Assembly (NCBI RefSeq): GCF_900156495.1
Contig: NZ_FTNT01000003.1
Span: 372,001-436,000 of the forward strand
From: Williamsia sterculiae
GTDB taxonomy: Bacteria; Actinomycetota; Actinomycetes; Mycobacteriales; Mycobacteriaceae
Direction: 5' to 3'
Length of the DNA stretch: 64,000 nt
Positions within the stretch are counted from its first letter, which is position 1. Every line of letters begins with the position of its first letter. The position numbers and the translations under genes are program-made. Positions 16,616 to 26,091 of this stretch are shown here, piece by piece. The notes beneath the pieces are model-generated. The model was not told the origin of the DNA, ran no database searches, and worked only from the letters and a program-made list of their open reading frames with translations.

Positions 16616-18415
16616 TCACTCGGCCAGCGTGCGTCCGCGCGACCACGCCTGCCACAGTCGGCTGTAGCGGCCTCCGGCCGCGACGAGGTGCTCGTGGGTT
16701 CCCGTCTCCACGATGCGGCCCTGATGCATGAACACGATGCGGTCGGCCGCGGCGGCCTGGCTGAGCCGGTGCGCGATGATCAACGCCGACCGCCCGGCGA
16801 GTACGGCCTCGGCCGAGGCCTCCAAGACGCCGGCACCCGCACTCCCCGCGTCGGCCGTCGCCTCGTCGACGATGACCACGGAGGGGTCCAGCAGCTCGAT
16901 TCTCACCAAGGCCAACTGCTGGGCCTGCATTGCCGACAACTGATGACCGTGTTCGCCGACATGGGTATCCAGATTGTCGGGTAGGGCACGCACCCAACGC
17001 GCCGCACCCGCCTTCTCCAACGCGGACCACAGGTCGTCGTCGGTTGCCTCGTCACGCACCAGACGCAGGTCGTCGGCCAGCGACCCCGAGAACACATGCA
17101 CTTCCTGCGTGAGTAGTGCAACGGTTCGAGCCCGCGCGGTCTCGTCGAGTCGCGCCAGGTCCACCGAGCCCAGCCGTACCGACCCGTGGGCGGGTGGATA
17201 CAGCCCGGCCAGGATCACCGCGAGTGTGCTCTTACCCGCACCGGACTGACCGACGAGCGCGACGTGCTCACCGGACCGGACGGTGAGGGAGACGTCATGG
17301 AGCACCTCGTGGTCGTGCAGATATCCGAAATCGATGCCGGTCCCCACCAGATCGGCGCCTCGAGGTGCGGTGTCGGTGGCGGACTCACGCTCCGGCTCGT
17401 CGATGACCCCGACGATGCGGCTCAGTGCCGCCCCGCCGGACTGCAGGTCGTCGAGCGTGTACAGCAACGCGCCTATCGGGTCGAAGAGATTGAGGAAGAA
17501 CAGCATCGCCGCCGTGGTCGCCCCGACGGTGACCTCGTCGGCGTTCACGAGGACGAAGCCGACGACGAGGATCGTCGTCATCCCGACGAACTCGCCGAAG
17601 TTGATCCGACCGCCGAGTCGGTTCTGCAACACCGATGCCCGCATCGCCCACCGCACCACATCCCACGAGTGCCGGTCGATGCGGTGCTCCAACGAATGCG
17701 ACAGTTCGAAGGCCCGCACGGTCTCCAGTCCACGTATCGGCCCGAGAACGTGATGGGCCCGGACGGCGTTGGCTTCCCGCTCGTTCGCGTAGAGCGCCGG
17801 TGCATACCGGATGTAGAGGCGTGCCCCGACGTAGTGGATCGGGAGCACAGCCACCGCGACCAGCAGGAAGCGCCAGTCCAGCGTGCCGAGTCCGATGATC
17901 GTCACGCCCACGGTGACCCCGGCCACCAACAGCGACGGCAGGGCACGGCCGATGGCGTCACTGACCACCGCGACGTCACCGGTCGCACGGGACACCAGGT
18001 CACCGCTACCCGCGGCTTCGATCCGTGCTACCGGCAAGCGCAGGGCTCGCGAGATCATCTCCTCGCGCAAACTCGCCAGGACGGACTCGAAGACCCCAGC
18101 CGCGAGAGCCATCCCGATGCCCGCGGCCACCGCTGCTCCAATGGCCGCCGCGACCATCCAGCCGGCGAGGCGCACCACGTCCCCGACGTCGCCACCGTCG
18201 GCGACGACGTCGACGATGTGACCGAACAGACGCGGCGTGACCAATCCAAGCGCCCCGGACACGATCATCGCGACGACGAGCGCGAGCAGCCGCACGCCAC
18301 GCGTGCGCAGCCCGCGCATCAGGTAGCCGACGGTCACCCGCCAGTCGGCGACCGGGAGCGGGTGGGTGGGCGACGCGTCGGGTGTCGGTTCCATCGGGGT
18401 CGAGGGCACGCTCAC
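16616..18415 (-). CDS. ABC exporter half-transporter with functional ATPase motifs (heterodimer subunit A)
   Basis: A 599-residue half-exporter: six-helix membrane domain at residues ~30-330 and a nucleotide-binding domain at ~355-595. Walker A is GQSGAGKST (389-397), Q-loop LLTQEVHVFSG, Walker B VVIVDE (513-518) with catalytic Glu, and the switch His is H549. Its signature motif, however, is LSAMQ (493-497) rather than LSGGQ. The upstream gene has the reverse pattern, so the two must form a heterodimer with one competent ATP site made of this Walker A/B and the partner's signature. The start overlaps the partner's stop by 4 bases. It likely exports a lipid, peptide or drug; substrate unknown. 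Confidence 0.88.
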   Translation of the reverse strand: MSVPSTPMEPTPDASPTHPLPVADWRVTVGYLMRGLRTRGVRLLALVVAMIVSGALGLVTPRLFGHIVDVVADGGDVGDVVRLAGWMVAAAIGAAVAAGIGMALAAGVFESVLASLREEMISRALRLPVARIEAAGSGDLVSRATGDVAVVSDAIGRALPSLLVAGVTVGVTIIGLGTLDWRFLLVAVAVLPIHYVGARLYIRYAPALYANEREANAVRAHHVLGPIRGLETVRAFELSHSLEHRIDRHSWDVVRWAMRASVLQNRLGGRINFGEFVGMTTILVVGFVLVNADEVTVGATTAAMLFFLNLFDPIGALLYTLDDLQSGGAALSRIVGVIDEPERESATDTAPRGADLVGTGIDFGYLHDHEVLHDVSLTVRSGEHVALVGQSGAGKSTLAVILAGLYPPAHGSVRLGSVDLARLDETARARTVALLTQEVHVFSGSLADDLRLVRDEATDDDLWSALEKAGAARWVRALPDNLDTHVGEHGHQLSAMQAQQLALVRIELLDPSVVIVDEATADAGSAGAGVLEASAEAVLAGRSALIIAHRLSQAAAADRIVFMHQGRIVETGTHEHLVAAGGRYSRLWQAWSRGRTLAE

Positions 18416-20184
18416 CGCCCGACCTCCTGGCTGTTCGGCGTGCGCCGCCTGACCACGTTGTCGGCGATGGTGATCACCTCGTCGGCGATCGCGATCAGCG
18501 CGGGCGACGTGGTGAACAGCACAGTCGCTCCGTCACCCCTGGCCACGCGCAACCGTCGCGCAATCTCGGCCTCCGTGACCGAATCGACCGCCGTGGTGGG
18601 GTCACTGAGCACCAGCACCGACGACCGCGGCACCAGCGCGCGCGCCAAGCCGACCCGCTGACGCTGGCCGCCGGACAAGGTGCGACCACCTTCGCCGACC
18701 GGGGAGTTCAGACCGTCCGGTAGTGACTCGGCGACGTCGTCGCACATCGCTGCGGTGATGGCGCGTGTCACCCGGTCGGACCCGATCGGGTGCCCGTCGA
18801 CGGCGATGTTGTCGATGACGCTGCCCTCGAACAGATGCGGCGTGTGCGGGACCACGCGCACGGTCTGACGGGCCGCATGGTGGTCCAGGTCGAACAGATC
18901 CACCTGTCCCACCGACACCTGTCCGTGGGCCGGCCGTTCCTCCCGCGCCAGCACCTCGCACAGCACGCTCGCGATCGCCTGATCGGTGACCACCGCAGTG
19001 ACGCCTGCACCGGGGATGTCCAGGTCCAGGTCGTGCGCCGTTCCGGCGCGCAACCCACGTATGCGGATCGTCGGGTGCCCCGAACCGATGTCCGTCGCAC
19101 CGCCCGACTGCACGGTGGGTCCGGCCTGCAATACCGAAAGCACGCGTGAGCCGCTGGGAATCGCGCCGTTCCAGACCGCACCGACGTTCTTGCCGATGCC
19201 GTTCAGCGGTCCCATGATGAACTGCGTCAGACCGACCACGGTGATCAGTTCACCCACGGTGAGGTGCCCCTGTACCGCCATCACACCGGCCGCGATCCCC
19301 ACCGCGACCACGAACAGCGACGAGGCCATCTGCAAAATCCCGATGTAGACACTCTCGGCGGTCGTCGCACGGATTGCCCCGTCGCGCGCCCGACGACTCA
19401 CCCGGCGGTATCGGTCGGCGGCGATCCGCTCGGCCCCGATACCCTTCAACACCCGCAATCCGGCCACCAGATCTGCGGCCGTACCGGCGGCGTCGCCGGC
19501 GAGCTCCTGTTCGCGTTCTGAGCGGGCGCGCAACGGACCGCCCAGGCGGTCGACCAACCACAGCAGCAGGGGGGCGCCGACCAGGACGGCAATGCCCAGC
19601 GGCCACGACACCCAGAGAAAGATGACACCGGCAACCCCGACGGCGAGCATCTCACCGACGGGGAACACCGCGAGCAGCACCGCCATCGACAATCGCATCA
19701 CGTCAGAGGTCGCGATGCTCAACGCAGTCCCCGGCAAGCGTGCCGGTCCCGCCATCCCACGTGGGTCGAGCATGCGATCGGTGACGCGCATCCGGAACTG
19801 ATGCTCGAGAACCTCTTTCGCGTACATCGCCAAACGGTCGCCGAACCGCCAGGTCAACGACAGCATCGCGAAGTCGACCGCGAGCGCGAGCACCCACCAC
19901 GACAGTTGCGCCAGATCGTGTTCACCGACGGCACGGTCGATGGCCAGACCCATCAGCACCGGCACCAACGCCTCACCCACGAAGTGCAGGATGACCAACA
20001 CCATCGCCGGAACCGTGTATTTGTTGACTCCCCACATGGTGCGCCACACCAACTGCCGGGGAGTGGTCGACTCGTCGATCGCCACGTATCGGCCGCGCTC
20101 GGGTTCGCGGTCGGCGACCATGAATCCCTCGAACCTCCACAGTCGGACCAGAGGATTGCGCGATCGCTCGAATGTCGCGCTCAC
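18412..20184 (-). CDS. ABC exporter half-transporter with degenerate nucleotide site (heterodimer subunit B)
   Basis: A 590-residue half-exporter with an N-terminal membrane domain (~50-340) and a C-terminal nucleotide-binding domain. The signature LSGGQRQRVGLARAL (503-517) is perfect. Everything else needed to bind and cleave ATP is lost: the Walker A position (~395-407) reads AVVTDQAIASV with no GxxGxGK, the Q-loop Gln is His (VVPHTPHLF), the Walker B Glu is Pro (VLSDPTT, D528-P529), and the switch His is Ser (FTTSPALI). It supplies only the signature to the active site of the partner encoded by the overlapping downstream gene. It is first in the operon. Confidence 0.88.
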   Translation of the reverse strand: MSATFERSRNPLVRLWRFEGFMVADREPERGRYVAIDESTTPRQLVWRTMWGVNKYTVPAMVLVILHFVGEALVPVLMGLAIDRAVGEHDLAQLSWWVLALAVDFAMLSLTWRFGDRLAMYAKEVLEHQFRMRVTDRMLDPRGMAGPARLPGTALSIATSDVMRLSMAVLLAVFPVGEMLAVGVAGVIFLWVSWPLGIAVLVGAPLLLWLVDRLGGPLRARSEREQELAGDAAGTAADLVAGLRVLKGIGAERIAADRYRRVSRRARDGAIRATTAESVYIGILQMASSLFVVAVGIAAGVMAVQGHLTVGELITVVGLTQFIMGPLNGIGKNVGAVWNGAIPSGSRVLSVLQAGPTVQSGGATDIGSGHPTIRIRGLRAGTAHDLDLDIPGAGVTAVVTDQAIASVLCEVLAREERPAHGQVSVGQVDLFDLDHHAARQTVRVVPHTPHLFEGSVIDNIAVDGHPIGSDRVTRAITAAMCDDVAESLPDGLNSPVGEGGRTLSGGQRQRVGLARALVPRSSVLVLSDPTTAVDSVTEAEIARRLRVARGDGATVLFTTSPALIAIADEVITIADNVVRRRTPNSQEVGR

Positions 20185-20443
20185 GGCGCGTCTCGCGGCG
20201 TCGTGGTCATCGTGACCTTTCGGTGGAGGTGTGGTGTCCGCCTGATCGGAGACGTTCTGCAGCAGGCTACCGGCCGATCAACCGACTTCCCCGTGCCAGG
20301 CGGTCGAGAGTTGGGTTGGCATCGTGCCAGTGGGCGCGGAACACGTACGCCACCTGCCCGTCGCGCGAATTGTTGATCGCGATCCGACACCATATGCGTA
20401 GAACGGCCAACTCCTTGCCTGTTCCACGTGACATAGTCCCGGC

Positions 20444-22429
20444 ATGGACGAAAATCGCGGAGACCGTACAGAACTATCGAAAGGAGAAAACAGGTCTCTC
20501 CCGGGAATTTCCCGTATGACCATCACAGTTCGTGTCGCATTCGACACGGACGACGTTGTGCGCCCGGACGTCAGCGCACTACTTCTCGACGATCAACGAC
20601 GCGTTCGCAACAGCGGGGATTTCGTCTTCTTCAACCAACCAACCGACGAGTCCGGTGCCGTTCGTATTGTCGATCCGAGCGCGCTCGAGATCGAGCCCGA
20701 ACAGCTCGGACAAGTCGATGCGCTTGCCATCGACCTCAGTAGAGTTGGCGGCGACGTCCACAATATCGTGATCTGTGCCAGCATCGATGACAGCACACCG
20801 CTGACATTCACCGACGCATCTGTTATCTCAGTTGTGGTCAACGACATCGACAATGCGGTCAGTCAGACGCTTGCAACCTATTCGATTAGCGCTCTTGATC
20901 GTGAACGCGCATTGATGTTCATGGAGTTCTACAGGCGTGGTGCGGAGTGGAAGCTCCGAGCGCTCGGTGAAGGATACGCAGAGGGCCTCGGTCCACTTGC
21001 TGTGAGCCACGGAGTAGAGATCGAGAACGAACCCGAGACCGTGGGCGATACCGGCACGGTGCCTCGTCCGGAGCCTCGTGGCGAGATATCAGCTGGGGAC
21101 TCGCAACCTGCTTCCACGCGGAAGGTGTCCACTGCCAGCACCAAGAAGCCGACACGGCCACCCAGACTCCCGCAGTGGTCACTTGGCCCTGACCTCGCCG
21201 AGGACGGCGAGTGGGACCGAGCTCGCCTGTTTTCCGTCAGTGCGATCGGCTCCGGGAACGAGCGTGAGCGCCGAGCGGTGTCGGCCCTTCTAGCTGTAAT
21301 CGGTGGTGTTCGTGAGTTCGGACGCGAGGTCACCCGTCGATGCGCCGCACCGACGGGGCAGATCGAGACCTTCATCGAGCCACAATTCCGGCACGATGAC
21401 GACACCGTTCGGCCAGACGGGTTGCTTCGTGTCCGCCGCGGAAGGAAAGAGTGGGTTGCTCTGGTGGAGGCCAAGACATTATCGAACCCTCTCAAGGCCG
21501 ACCAGGTCGAAAAGTACATAGATCTGGCGCGTGAACACGGTTTCGATGCTGTCGTCACCGTCAGCAATCAGTTGCCCGGTGCGCAGGACGACCATCCGGT
21601 TCTGATCGACAAACGTAAGCTCCGCAAGGTGGACCTGGTCCATATCAGCTGGGACGAGATCCGTTCAGTGGCGATTCAGATGTCGATGCATTCGCGAATT
21701 GAGGACTCCACCCAAGGCTGGGTCCTGCGTGAATTCGTCCGTTACCTTCAACATCCGAGTTCGGGGTTGCACGGATTCACCGATATGGGTCCGTTATGGG
21801 TGTCAGTGCGGTCCGCCGTCAAGGACAGGACACTGGGGCCCGCTGACAAATCCGCGGTCGAAGTGTGCAATCAGTTCGATCAGCTGATCAGGCACATCGG
21901 GCTCGACCTCTCGTGCTTATTGGGAGTCACCGTCACACCAATATTTCCGCGCGATCGGCCCGACAGAACTACGCGCACGCAGCAATTGGCCGATTCCGGC
22001 GTCATGTTCGGAAGCCTCCGCATTCCGGGCGCGACTGGTCCTGTCACGGTGGAGATGGATCTGCGCTCCGAGCGTGTCAGCTGCGCAATCAGTCAGGAGC
22101 TCCCCGGCACTAGCCGCACGCAGACCAAGGTGAAGAATCTTGTTCGCCAGATTCCTGACGCTCGGCCGGATACGCGCATTGACGCGTTCACCTCCTCTAG
22201 CAGTGGCACGACACCCGCGAGATCATCGCTGCTGAAATCGTTACGCGACGACCCATCGGGCCTCGATATCGACGATGGCCGATCCGCTCGGCGCTTCATC
22301 GTCACCCAGACTGGTCCCTTGGGCGGCCGGGGCGGCCAATCGCGGGGAAACGTCGTGAATGCGACCAACAAACTGGTGGCGCAGTTCTACAAAGAGATTG
22401 TCCAGAACATGCGTGTGGTCCGCGGTTGA
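20444..22429 (+). CDS. TerD domain fused to a PD-(D/E)XK nuclease-like domain
   Basis: A 661-residue protein. Residues ~9-193 are a TerD-family domain; the start ATG 20444 is chosen because LSKGENRSLP aligns with the N-terminal L.KG.N..L of TerD proteins, which a later ATG (20516) would remove. A polar linker (~194-245) follows. Residues ~270-405 resemble a PD-(D/E)XK nuclease: RPDGLLRV (D325), WVALVEAKT (E342, K344) and QVEKY (Q354-Y358, a QxxxY motif). The C-terminal ~250 residues, ending KLVAQFYKEIVQNMRVV, are unrecognised. The TerD part lacks the calcium loop, like the first half of the double-TerD protein at 41269-42525. Base composition is lower in GC than its neighbours (50% at 20881-20940), suggesting transfer. 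Confidence 0.72.
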   Translation: MDENRGDRTELSKGENRSLPGISRMTITVRVAFDTDDVVRPDVSALLLDDQRRVRNSGDFVFFNQPTDESGAVRIVDPSALEIEPEQLGQVDALAIDLSRVGGDVHNIVICASIDDSTPLTFTDASVISVVVNDIDNAVSQTLATYSISALDRERALMFMEFYRRGAEWKLRALGEGYAEGLGPLAVSHGVEIENEPETVGDTGTVPRPEPRGEISAGDSQPASTRKVSTASTKKPTRPPRLPQWSLGPDLAEDGEWDRARLFSVSAIGSGNERERRAVSALLAVIGGVREFGREVTRRCAAPTGQIETFIEPQFRHDDDTVRPDGLLRVRRGRKEWVALVEAKTLSNPLKADQVEKYIDLAREHGFDAVVTVSNQLPGAQDDHPVLIDKRKLRKVDLVHISWDEIRSVAIQMSMHSRIEDSTQGWVLREFVRYLQHPSSGLHGFTDMGPLWVSVRSAVKDRTLGPADKSAVEVCNQFDQLIRHIGLDLSCLLGVTVTPIFPRDRPDRTTRTQQLADSGVMFGSLRIPGATGPVTVEMDLRSERVSCAISQELPGTSRTQTKVKNLVRQIPDARPDTRIDAFTSSSSGTTPARSSLLKSLRDDPSGLDIDDGRSARRFIVTQTGPLGGRGGQSRGNVVNATNKLVAQFYKEIVQNMRVVRG

Positions 22430-22551
22430 CGAGCGCGATGTGCCGCCGCGAGCTCCTGGACGACGAAACCCGACGCAGCATGATGTTCGCCTTCACAGCG
22501 GCATGGCTACGCCGCACTCTGCGTTCGGTGGCGGATGCGATACTGACTCGC

Positions 22552-23331
22552 ATGCCCCTGCGACGCGCCAGACCGGACACCGACGGCACGCTGGTGGTCT
22601 TCGGCGGTCGCAGTGAGATCGGGCTGGAGGTCGCTTTGCGGCTGGCTGCGGGACGGGTGGTGGTCCTGGCCGCCCGCCGCCCGGACGATCTCGCAGGCGA
22701 ACGCGTGCGACTGCTGGAGGCGGGGGCCGTCACGGTGCACGCCGTCGAGTTCGACGCCGACGACCTCGACACCCATTCCGCCCTCATCGCACGGCTCGTC
22801 GCCGATCACGGGCGCATCGGCGTGGCCGTGGTCGCTTTCGGGATCCTCGGCGACCAGGCCCGGGCCGAGACGGACGTGACGCACGCACTGCAGATCGCCC
22901 ACACCGACTACCTGGCACAGATCAGTGTGCTCACCCCGCTGGCGTCCACCATGAGGATCCAGCAGTCCGGTGCGATCATCGTGTTCTCCTCGATCGCCGG
23001 CATGCGGGTACGACGCGCAAACTATGTCTACGGGTCCACCAAGGCCGGACTGGACGGGTTCGCCACCGGTCTCACCGACGCGTTACGGGGGAGTGGAGTG
23101 CAACTCCTTCTCGCTCGGCCGGGATTCGTGATCGGCACGATGACACGCGATCTGATGGATTCGGGTGTCTCACCCGCACCGTTGTCGAGTACCGCGTCGC
23201 AGGTCGCCGACGCCGTGGTCTCGGCGTTGCGCGCCGGTCGCACCGTGGTGTGGATCCCCCACACGCTGCGCGCCGCGTCGTTCGTGATGCGGTTGGTGCC
23301 GCAGGTGCTGTGGCGGCGGATGCCGCGGTGA
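22552..23331 (+). CDS. Short-chain dehydrogenase (DprE2-like SDR)
   Basis: A 259-residue classical SDR from ATG 22552. The nucleotide site is TLVVFGGRSEIGLEVALRLA, a variant of TGxxxGIG also seen in DprE2-type decaprenylphosphoryl-ribose epimerase subunits. The catalytic Ser and YxxxK are in IIVFSSIAGMRVR and YVYGSTKAGLDGF. In M. tuberculosis an SDR gene of this kind (Rv2073c, from memory) also adjoins cobL. Here it overlaps cobL by the GTGA junction, so it is translationally coupled to it. Whether it takes part in cobalamin synthesis or in cell-wall sugar chemistry cannot be decided. Confidence 0.8.
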   Translation: MPLRRARPDTDGTLVVFGGRSEIGLEVALRLAAGRVVVLAARRPDDLAGERVRLLEAGAVTVHAVEFDADDLDTHSALIARLVADHGRIGVAVVAFGILGDQARAETDVTHALQIAHTDYLAQISVLTPLASTMRIQQSGAIIVFSSIAGMRVRRANYVYGSTKAGLDGFATGLTDALRGSGVQLLLARPGFVIGTMTRDLMDSGVSPAPLSSTASQVADAVVSALRAGRTVVWIPHTLRAASFVMRLVPQVLWRRMPR

Positions 23332-24593
23332 CCCGGTCCACCCCCGTCGTCACCGCACCGTTCGTGGTGGTGGGTATCGGTGCCGACGGCTGGGACGGCC
23401 TCTCCGACAACGCACGTCGCGAACTGCGTTCGGCGACGAACATCTTCGGGTCCGCCAGACAACTCGACCTGTTGCCGGGGCTCGACGCCACGGTCACCGC
23501 GTGGACCTCGCCGATGTCACTCCACCTCGCCGACGTGCTCAACGCACCGCCCGCCGACACCATCCACATCCTGGCCAGCGGCGATCCGATGTTCCACGGG
23601 GTGGGGGCCACCATCAGTACCGCCGTCGGACGCGAGAACGTACACGTGATCCCGGCCGTGTCGAGCGCAAGCCTGGCCGCGGCCCGACTCGGCTGGGACC
23701 TGTCGACCACGACGGTGCACAGTCTGGTCAGCGACCCCGTCGGCAGCCTGACGTCGACCCTGAGCGACGGCCTGCGTGTCCTGGTTCTCAGTCGTGACCG
23801 GAGCACCCCGGCCGCGGTCGCCGAACACCTGTGCGACAACGGGTTCGGTTGGTCGTCGATGACCGTCCTCGAGCATCTCGGCGGCGACCGGGAACGCATC
23901 GACGCGGGGATCGCCCGTCACTGGGACGACCACACCGTCGGCGACGATCTCAACGTGATCGCGATCGACTGCATCGGTCCCGCCCGCAGCGCCGCCCCCG
24001 GTCGACCGGATTCGGAATACGACCACGACGGCCAGCTGACCAAGGCCACCATCCGCGCGGTGACCATCTCGGCCCTCCGCCCGGCGCCCGGGCAACTGCT
24101 CTGGGACGTCGGTGGCGGAGCGGGGAGTATCGCGATCGAGTGGTTGCGGACCCACCGATCATGCCGCGCCATCGTCTTCGAGAGCGATGCCCGCCGCCGG
24201 GAACGTATCGCCGACAACGCCGTGCGCCACGGAGTGGACCGCGCACTGACCGTCCGTGGCGAAGCACCCGATGCCTACGACACCGCTCCGGACCCCGATG
24301 CGGTGTTCATCGGCGGCGGGTTGACCGGGCGTGGGGTGCTGGCGGGCGCCTGGCACGCGCTGGTCGAGGGAGGCACGCTGGTTGCCAATGCCGTCACCAT
24401 CGAATCGGAGGCGGTCCTGCTGCGATGGCAGGGCTCGGTCGGCGGGTCCGTGCAGAGGCTCCGGGTGGAAGAACCCGCGGCGGTCGGGGGGATGACCGCC
24501 TGGCGGTCTGGATTGCCGATCACGCAGTGGTCGGTTTCCAAGGCGCGGACGCCGGACGACCAGCGGACCCCCACGCCGGCGGAGCCGACGTGA
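23328..24593 (+). CDS. cobL: Precorrin-6Y C5,15-methyltransferase (decarboxylating) CobL
   Basis: A 421-residue fusion of CbiE and CbiT. The CbiE half (1-~215) starts VVVGIGADGWDGLSDNARRE and contains the glycine-rich IHILASGDPMFHGVG. The CbiT half carries the SAM motif QLLWDVGGGAGSIAIEWLR and VFIGGGLTGRGVL. The enzyme methylates precorrin-6B (dihydroprecorrin-6) at C5 and C15 and decarboxylates it in the aerobic cobalamin pathway. GTG 23328 overlaps the SDR stop (GTGA), and its own stop overlaps cobM the same way. The full length matches the fused CobL of aerobic cobalamin producers. Confidence 0.93.
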   Translation: MTRSTPVVTAPFVVVGIGADGWDGLSDNARRELRSATNIFGSARQLDLLPGLDATVTAWTSPMSLHLADVLNAPPADTIHILASGDPMFHGVGATISTAVGRENVHVIPAVSSASLAAARLGWDLSTTTVHSLVSDPVGSLTSTLSDGLRVLVLSRDRSTPAAVAEHLCDNGFGWSSMTVLEHLGGDRERIDAGIARHWDDHTVGDDLNVIAIDCIGPARSAAPGRPDSEYDHDGQLTKATIRAVTISALRPAPGQLLWDVGGGAGSIAIEWLRTHRSCRAIVFESDARRRERIADNAVRHGVDRALTVRGEAPDAYDTAPDPDAVFIGGGLTGRGVLAGAWHALVEGGTLVANAVTIESEAVLLRWQGSVGGSVQRLRVEEPAAVGGMTAWRSGLPITQWSVSKARTPDDQRTPTPAEPT

Positions 24594-25348
24594 CCGTCTA
24601 CTTCATCGGGGCCGGCCCCGGCGCGCCCGACCTCATCACCGTCCGCGGAGCCGAACTGATCGCACGGTGCCCGGTGTGTCTGTACGCCGGATCGCTCGTC
24701 CCGGCGGAACTGCTGGACCGGTGCCCACCCGACGCGATGACGGTGAACACCGCGAAGATGCCGTTGGCGGAGATCATCGAGCACATGGCGCGCGCAGACG
24801 CCGCCGAACTCGACGTCGCGCGACTACATTCCGGTGATCCGTCCCTCTATTCGGCGGTGGCCGAGCAGACGCGTGAACTGGATCGTCGTGGCATTCCGCA
24901 GGTGATGGTGCCCGGGGTTCCCGCGTTCGCGGCCGCGGCGGCGGCGCTGGGTCGCGAACTCACCGTCCCCGGGGTCGGCCAGTCCGTGCTCATCACCCGG
25001 GTGTCGACGCTGTCGACGGACATGCCGGAGGGAGAGGACCTCGCCACCCTCGCGCGCACCGGGGTGACCCTGGCGCTGCATCTCGCGGTACATCGGGTGC
25101 GGGCACTGACCGACGACCTGATACCGCAGTACGGCTCGGAGTGTCCTGCGGCTGTGGTTGCCTTCGCCAGCCGCCGCGACGAACAGGTGCTGCGCTGTCG
25201 ACTCGCCGATCTCGCCGACCGCGTCGAGGCGGCCGGGATCGCCCGCACCGCGGTCATCTTCATCGGCAAGGTGCTCGCTGCCGCGGAATTCACCGACAGC
25301 TACCTGTACTCACAGGCCAGGATGACGACATTGCGGAACCACCCGTGA
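24590..25348 (+). CDS. cobM: Precorrin-4 C11-methyltransferase CobM
   Basis: A 252-residue tetrapyrrole methylase. It opens TVYFIGAGPGAPDLITVRG, then CLYAGSLVPAELL, ARLHSGDPSLYSAVAEQ and VPGVPAFAAAAAALGRELT, all hallmarks of the CobM/CbiF subfamily. It uses SAM to methylate C11 of precorrin-4. GTG 24590 overlaps the cobL stop and the stop overlaps the cobK start at 25345, so the three genes are one coupled unit. Earlier in-frame ATGs upstream belong to cobL sequence. Confidence 0.94.
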   Translation: MTVYFIGAGPGAPDLITVRGAELIARCPVCLYAGSLVPAELLDRCPPDAMTVNTAKMPLAEIIEHMARADAAELDVARLHSGDPSLYSAVAEQTRELDRRGIPQVMVPGVPAFAAAAAALGRELTVPGVGQSVLITRVSTLSTDMPEGEDLATLARTGVTLALHLAVHRVRALTDDLIPQYGSECPAAVVAFASRRDEQVLRCRLADLADRVEAAGIARTAVIFIGKVLAAAEFTDSYLYSQARMTTLRNHP

Positions 25349-26082
25349 CCGTCTTGATCCTCGGCGGTACCGGTGAGGCCCGCGACCTGGCGCGGCAATT
25401 GACCAGTGGTGACCGGCGCGTGGTGAGTTCGCTGGCCGGTCGCGTCCGCGATCCCGCACTGCCGCAGGGCGACGTCCGCGTCGGTGGGTTCGGCGGTGCC
25501 GACGGTATGGCCCGCTGGTTACGCGAACACCGTGTGGATGCCGTGGTGGACGCGACCCATCCGTTCGCGCAGCAGATCTCGGAGAACGCGACCGTTGCGG
25601 CGTGGATCACGGGTGTGCCGTTGGTGGTGTTACGCCGTCCACCATGGGAGCCACGGTCGGATGACCGCTGGTCGATCGTTCCGGACATCACCGCTGCCGC
25701 GTCCGCGGTGTCCGAACGCGGTGACATCAGGGTTTTCCTCACCACAGGTCGTCGTGATCTGGCGGTCTTCGCGGACAACGATCGCGCCTGGTTCCTCATC
25801 CGGGTGGTCGATCCGCCCGACGTGGTCCTGCCCCGACATAGTCGGGTGATCCGCGACCGCGGCCCCTACCGGCTGCCCGACGAACGACGGCTGTTGATCG
25901 ACAACAGGATCGACGTCCTGGTGACCAAGAACAGTGGTGGCACCCTGACCGAGGCCAAGCTGGACGCGGCCCGCGAGCTGGGTGTTCCGGTGATCATGGT
26001 CGCCCGCCCGGACGGTCCGAGTGGTGTCCCGCAGGTGGCGACGGTCGACGCCGCCGTCGAGTGGCTCGACACCGTCGGGTGA
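25345..26082 (+). CDS. cobK: Precorrin-6A reductase CobK
   Basis: A 245-residue NADPH-dependent reductase that converts precorrin-6A to dihydroprecorrin-6. Family signatures: TVLILGGTGEARDLARQL at the N-terminus, VVDATHPFAQQISENA, FLTTGRRDLAVF and LVTKNSGGTLTEAKLDAARE. GTG 25345 overlaps the cobM stop. It is the last gene of the plus-strand cob operon and converges on cobIJ with 9 bases between stops. Nothing unusual in length or motifs. Confidence 0.94.
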   Translation: MTVLILGGTGEARDLARQLTSGDRRVVSSLAGRVRDPALPQGDVRVGGFGGADGMARWLREHRVDAVVDATHPFAQQISENATVAAWITGVPLVVLRRPPWEPRSDDRWSIVPDITAAASAVSERGDIRVFLTTGRRDLAVFADNDRAWFLIRVVDPPDVVLPRHSRVIRDRGPYRLPDERRLLIDNRIDVLVTKNSGGTLTEAKLDAARELGVPVIMVARPDGPSGVPQVATVDAAVEWLDTVG

Positions 26083-26091
26083 GACGTCGGA

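Noticed and set aside
17186-18661. A 491-codon plus-strand ORF opposite the ABC genes
   Set aside because: It is antisense to two clear ABC transporter genes and rich in Arg/His/Asp/Pro, as expected for a shadow frame in high-GC DNA.
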